Shown here: positions 14,811-16,254 of the stretch, piece by piece
How the letters are laid out: each line of letters starts with the position of its first letter
Numbering within the stretch: the first letter of the stretch is position 1
Source of the DNA: Bacillota bacterium
GTDB taxonomy: Bacteria; Bacillota; Clostridia; Christensenellales; CAG-138
Length of the DNA: 16,254 bases
Direction of reading: 5' to 3'
Assembly: GCA_023453725.1 (NCBI GenBank)
Contig: JAEXTB010000122.1
Span: 1-16,254, forward strand
The notes under the pieces: generated by a model
Told to the model about the DNA's origin: nothing
The model's database searches: none
Seen by the model: the letters and a program-made list of their open reading frames with translations, nothing else
Program-made: the position numbers and the translations under genes

Positions 14811-14844
14811 AAAACACCGCCCGTGCAGTTTGTGCGCGGGCGGT
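14811..14844 (-). terminator. Terminator between convergent dehydrogenase and AraC-type genes
   Basis: ACCGCCCGTGCA (14816-14827) pairs with TGCGCGGGCGGT (14833-14844) around a GTTTG loop. On the minus strand GTTTTATATG follows, so it best serves the AraC-type gene. It may also stop the dehydrogenase transcript, though no T-run follows on the + strand. Confidence 0.7.
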
Positions 14845-14853
14845 ATCCCATTT

Positions 14854-15543
14854 CTACAGGCTTTTTTCGGATTTTGCCCCTTTGCGAAATGCGTCAGGTG
14901 AGATCCCTTCGTTGTCCTTGAACACGGCCGCGAAGTATTTGGAACAGGAAAATCCGGAACAAGCTGCGATTTCGGGTATGGATTTTCCGGTAGACAAAAG
15001 CAATTCTTTTGCGTACGACAAACGGCGCAGCATCAGGTAGCGGCTTAATCCATCCTGCTCATATTTTTTAAACAGGGAGGAGAGTCTGCATGCGTTGATG
15101 TGAAACCGCTCCGCTAACTCGGCTGCGGAAATGGGTTCCGTGAAGTGTTGGTCGATGTATGCGCGTACCTCGCTTGTTAATAGCCGCATGCCGTTTTCTG
15201 CGGGTTCGATATCAAGATAACACAGCAAACGGAATATATTGACGGGCGGCGTCAAAAGCCGCGTCAAATTGCGGCGCATCATTTCCAATGTCAATTCCAG
15301 CGTAGGAGATTCATGATAAAATATGATATTTTTTGCCGCTTTTGATTGATAAGAAATGAAAGTTGGCAATGTATTCCATTTTGACAAATCAAGAATTGCC
15401 AATGTTTCGCTTTGCACGTCTTCCAGGGCAAAATTGCATACGGCTTTTGTCTGTAACGAAAAAAGGCTTTCGGTATGGGGCAGGAGCAATGCGCTCAATT
15501 GGGCGATTACGGCCTCCTCGTCGCTGTAAATACAAATACACAC
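14854..15543 (-). CDS. AraC-family transcriptional regulator
   Basis: This 229-residue protein ends in a complete AraC DNA-binding domain (about 122-222). The first helix-turn-helix is around AAELAERFHINACRLSSLFK. The second is around SIPEIAACSGFSCSKYFAAV, followed by the usual GISPDAFRKG ending. The N-terminal 110 residues carry no sensor domain I recognise; they are not a clear cupin and lack receiver phospho-acceptor motifs, though AILDLSKWNTLPTFISYQS loosely recalls a degenerate receiver. It starts with GTG at 15543; GAGGTG lies 8 bases upstream. It is divergent to the sugar-binding protein gene across 306 bases, the usual arrangement for an AraC-type activator of a transport operon. Confidence 0.9.
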   Translation of the reverse strand: MCICIYSDEEAVIAQLSALLLPHTESLFSLQTKAVCNFALEDVQSETLAILDLSKWNTLPTFISYQSKAAKNIIFYHESPTLELTLEMMRRNLTRLLTPPVNIFRLLCYLDIEPAENGMRLLTSEVRAYIDQHFTEPISAAELAERFHINACRLSSLFKKYEQDGLSRYLMLRRLSYAKELLLSTGKSIPEIAACSGFSCSKYFAAVFKDNEGISPDAFRKGAKSEKSL

Positions 15544-15594
15544 GGCTTGTTCACCTCGTATATGGACAAAGAATTAACTTGCAAATTTAAAAAT

Positions 15595-15606
15595 TGAAAT
15601 ATGAAA
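15595..15606 (+). promoter_or_regulatory. Candidate operator TGAAATATGAAA
   Basis: It matches the site at 7731-7742 at eleven of twelve bases; the difference falls at the variable position, and the preceding ATT is shared. It lies about 50 bases upstream of the GTG of the AraC-type gene. Confidence 0.45.
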
Positions 15607-15704
15607 TGAACGCTATATGCAAACTATATAGTAAATTGGGCAAAAAATCAATGTTTATAGTAAATATTATTATAATTGAGCTGTAATAATAAAAAAATCG
15701 GGAC

Positions 15705-15733
15705 TTACATTTTCAAATTTCACATGATAAAAT
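15705..15733 (+). promoter_or_regulatory. Promoter of the sugar-binding protein gene
   Basis: TTACAT (15705-15710), a 17-base spacer, then TAAAAT (15728-15733) preceded by TGA, an extended -10. The leader would be about 110 bases. Confidence 0.6.
15711..15722 (-). promoter_or_regulatory. Candidate operator within the promoter spacer
   Basis: On the minus strand it reads TGAAATTTGAAA, an exact match to TGAAATNTGAAA. It lies between the -35 and -10 boxes, where a bound repressor would block RNA polymerase. Confidence 0.45.
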
Positions 15734-15849
15734 GCAAACAGAAATTCACCAAAGCCGTTTCCTCTCTCTCAAATCGCTGCACATTCGTTTTTCAGACCCG
15801 CAAACAAGATTTCTGCTGCAAACCAAAACACAATCAAGGAGGAGAAACA

Positions 15850-16254
15850 ATGAAGAAATTTGTCGGATTGTTCCTGGCCACCCTTATGGTGCTTTCCCTC
15901 GCAGCAGGCTGCACAGCGCCCGCTGCAGAGCAGCCGGCACCCGCAGCCACCGAAGCCCCCGCAGCGGCTACAAAGGCCCCCGCTGTGGAAGCCCCCCAGG
16001 TAGACGCAAACGTAGAAGGCAAGACCATCGCGTTCTGCTATCAGGATCTTGAGACAGAATTCTGGGTAGCGGGCCATGCCGCTATTACCCAGGCGCTGCA
16101 GGCACAGGGCTGCGAAGTGTTGGAGTACAACGCCAACGAAGACGCCAACAAGCAGCTTGAACAGGTTCGCGACGCCATCGCAGCCGGCGCTGACGGCATT
16201 ATCATTATCCCGCAGGATGGTGAATCCGCCGTTACCATCGCCAAGGAATGCAAC
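15850..16254 (+). CDS. ABC transporter sugar-binding lipoprotein (partial, runs off the right edge)
   Basis: GGAGGAG (15838-15844) precedes the ATG at 15850, and the frame is open to the window end (135 codons). Residues 1-20 are a lipoprotein signal peptide with lipobox LAAGC, so Cys21 would be lipidated and the protein anchored outside the membrane. Residues 22-50 are an Ala/Pro/Glu-rich linker. From about 58 the sequence (KTIAFCYQDLETEFWVAGHA, then the QLEQVRDAIAAGADGIIIIP block) is the start of a RbsB-type periplasmic-binding-protein fold (Peripla_BP_4), specific for sugars. The ATPase and permease genes should follow beyond the window. Its position beside the AraC-type and RpiR regulators makes it the likely uptake component of this locus. 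Confidence 0.93.
   Translation, partial: MKKFVGLFLATLMVLSLAAGCTAPAAEQPAPAATEAPAAATKAPAVEAPQVDANVEGKTIAFCYQDLETEFWVAGHAAITQALQAQGCEVLEYNANEDANKQLEQVRDAIAAGADGIIIIPQDGESAVTIAKECN

Larger units (their letters stand above)
15544..15849. promoter_or_regulatory. Regulatory region between the AraC-type and binding-protein genes
   Basis: This is a very AT-rich 306-base region without genes. TATAGTAAAT occurs twice as a direct repeat (15627-15636 and 15656-15665, 29 bases apart), a layout typical of AraC-type binding sites. Two copies of TGAAATNTGAAA and one promoter lie in the same region, so two regulators may act here. Confidence 0.6.

Overview
The window looks like chromosomal DNA of a spore-forming Firmicute, probably a clostridial anaerobe. 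Reasons: Shine-Dalgarno sites of the GGAGG type in front of nearly every intact gene, TTGACA/TATAAT-like promoters, a cysteine-rich collagen-like protein of the exosporium type, a DegV protein, an RpiR regulator, and a lipoprotein sugar-binding protein with a long Ala/Pro linker. No species is claimed.

The window has two halves. The left half (1 to about 7500) is sparse and decayed. It starts with a collagen-like gene that reads leftward off the window edge, although a tempting ORF runs the other way. Then come remnants: the C-terminus of a chromate transporter (frameshifted), two SRPBCC genes fused out of frame, the C-terminus of a VOC/glyoxalase protein, a receiver-domain fragment, and two broken genes near 6520-7437. 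Among them are a few intact genes: an SRPBCC protein (3695-4171), a cold-shock protein (5025-5234) and a DegV protein (5674-6525). A 22-26 bp dispersed repeat, twice in tandem pairs 36-37 bp apart, lies next to the decayed genes and suggests past mobile-element activity. Two leftward terminators have no recognisable gene in front of them.

The right half (about 7700-16254) is dense and intact: a carbohydrate catabolic locus. Order: an L-fucose-isomerase-like protein (with an in-frame TGA at codon 16), FGGY kinase A, a shared terminator, FGGY kinase B on the other strand, a divergent promoter region, an RpiR/SIS regulator, a zinc-dependent sugar/polyol dehydrogenase, an AraC-type regulator on the minus strand, and the start of an ABC sugar-binding lipoprotein that runs off the right edge.

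The likely logic is uptake by the ABC system, interconversion by the isomerase and/or dehydrogenase, and phosphorylation by the two kinases. The sugar cannot be read from the sequence. A 12-bp motif (TGAAATNTGAAA) occurs in front of the isomerase, twice in front of the binding protein, and in a weaker form over the -35 box of the rpiR promoter. It is a candidate operator joining the locus into one regulon.
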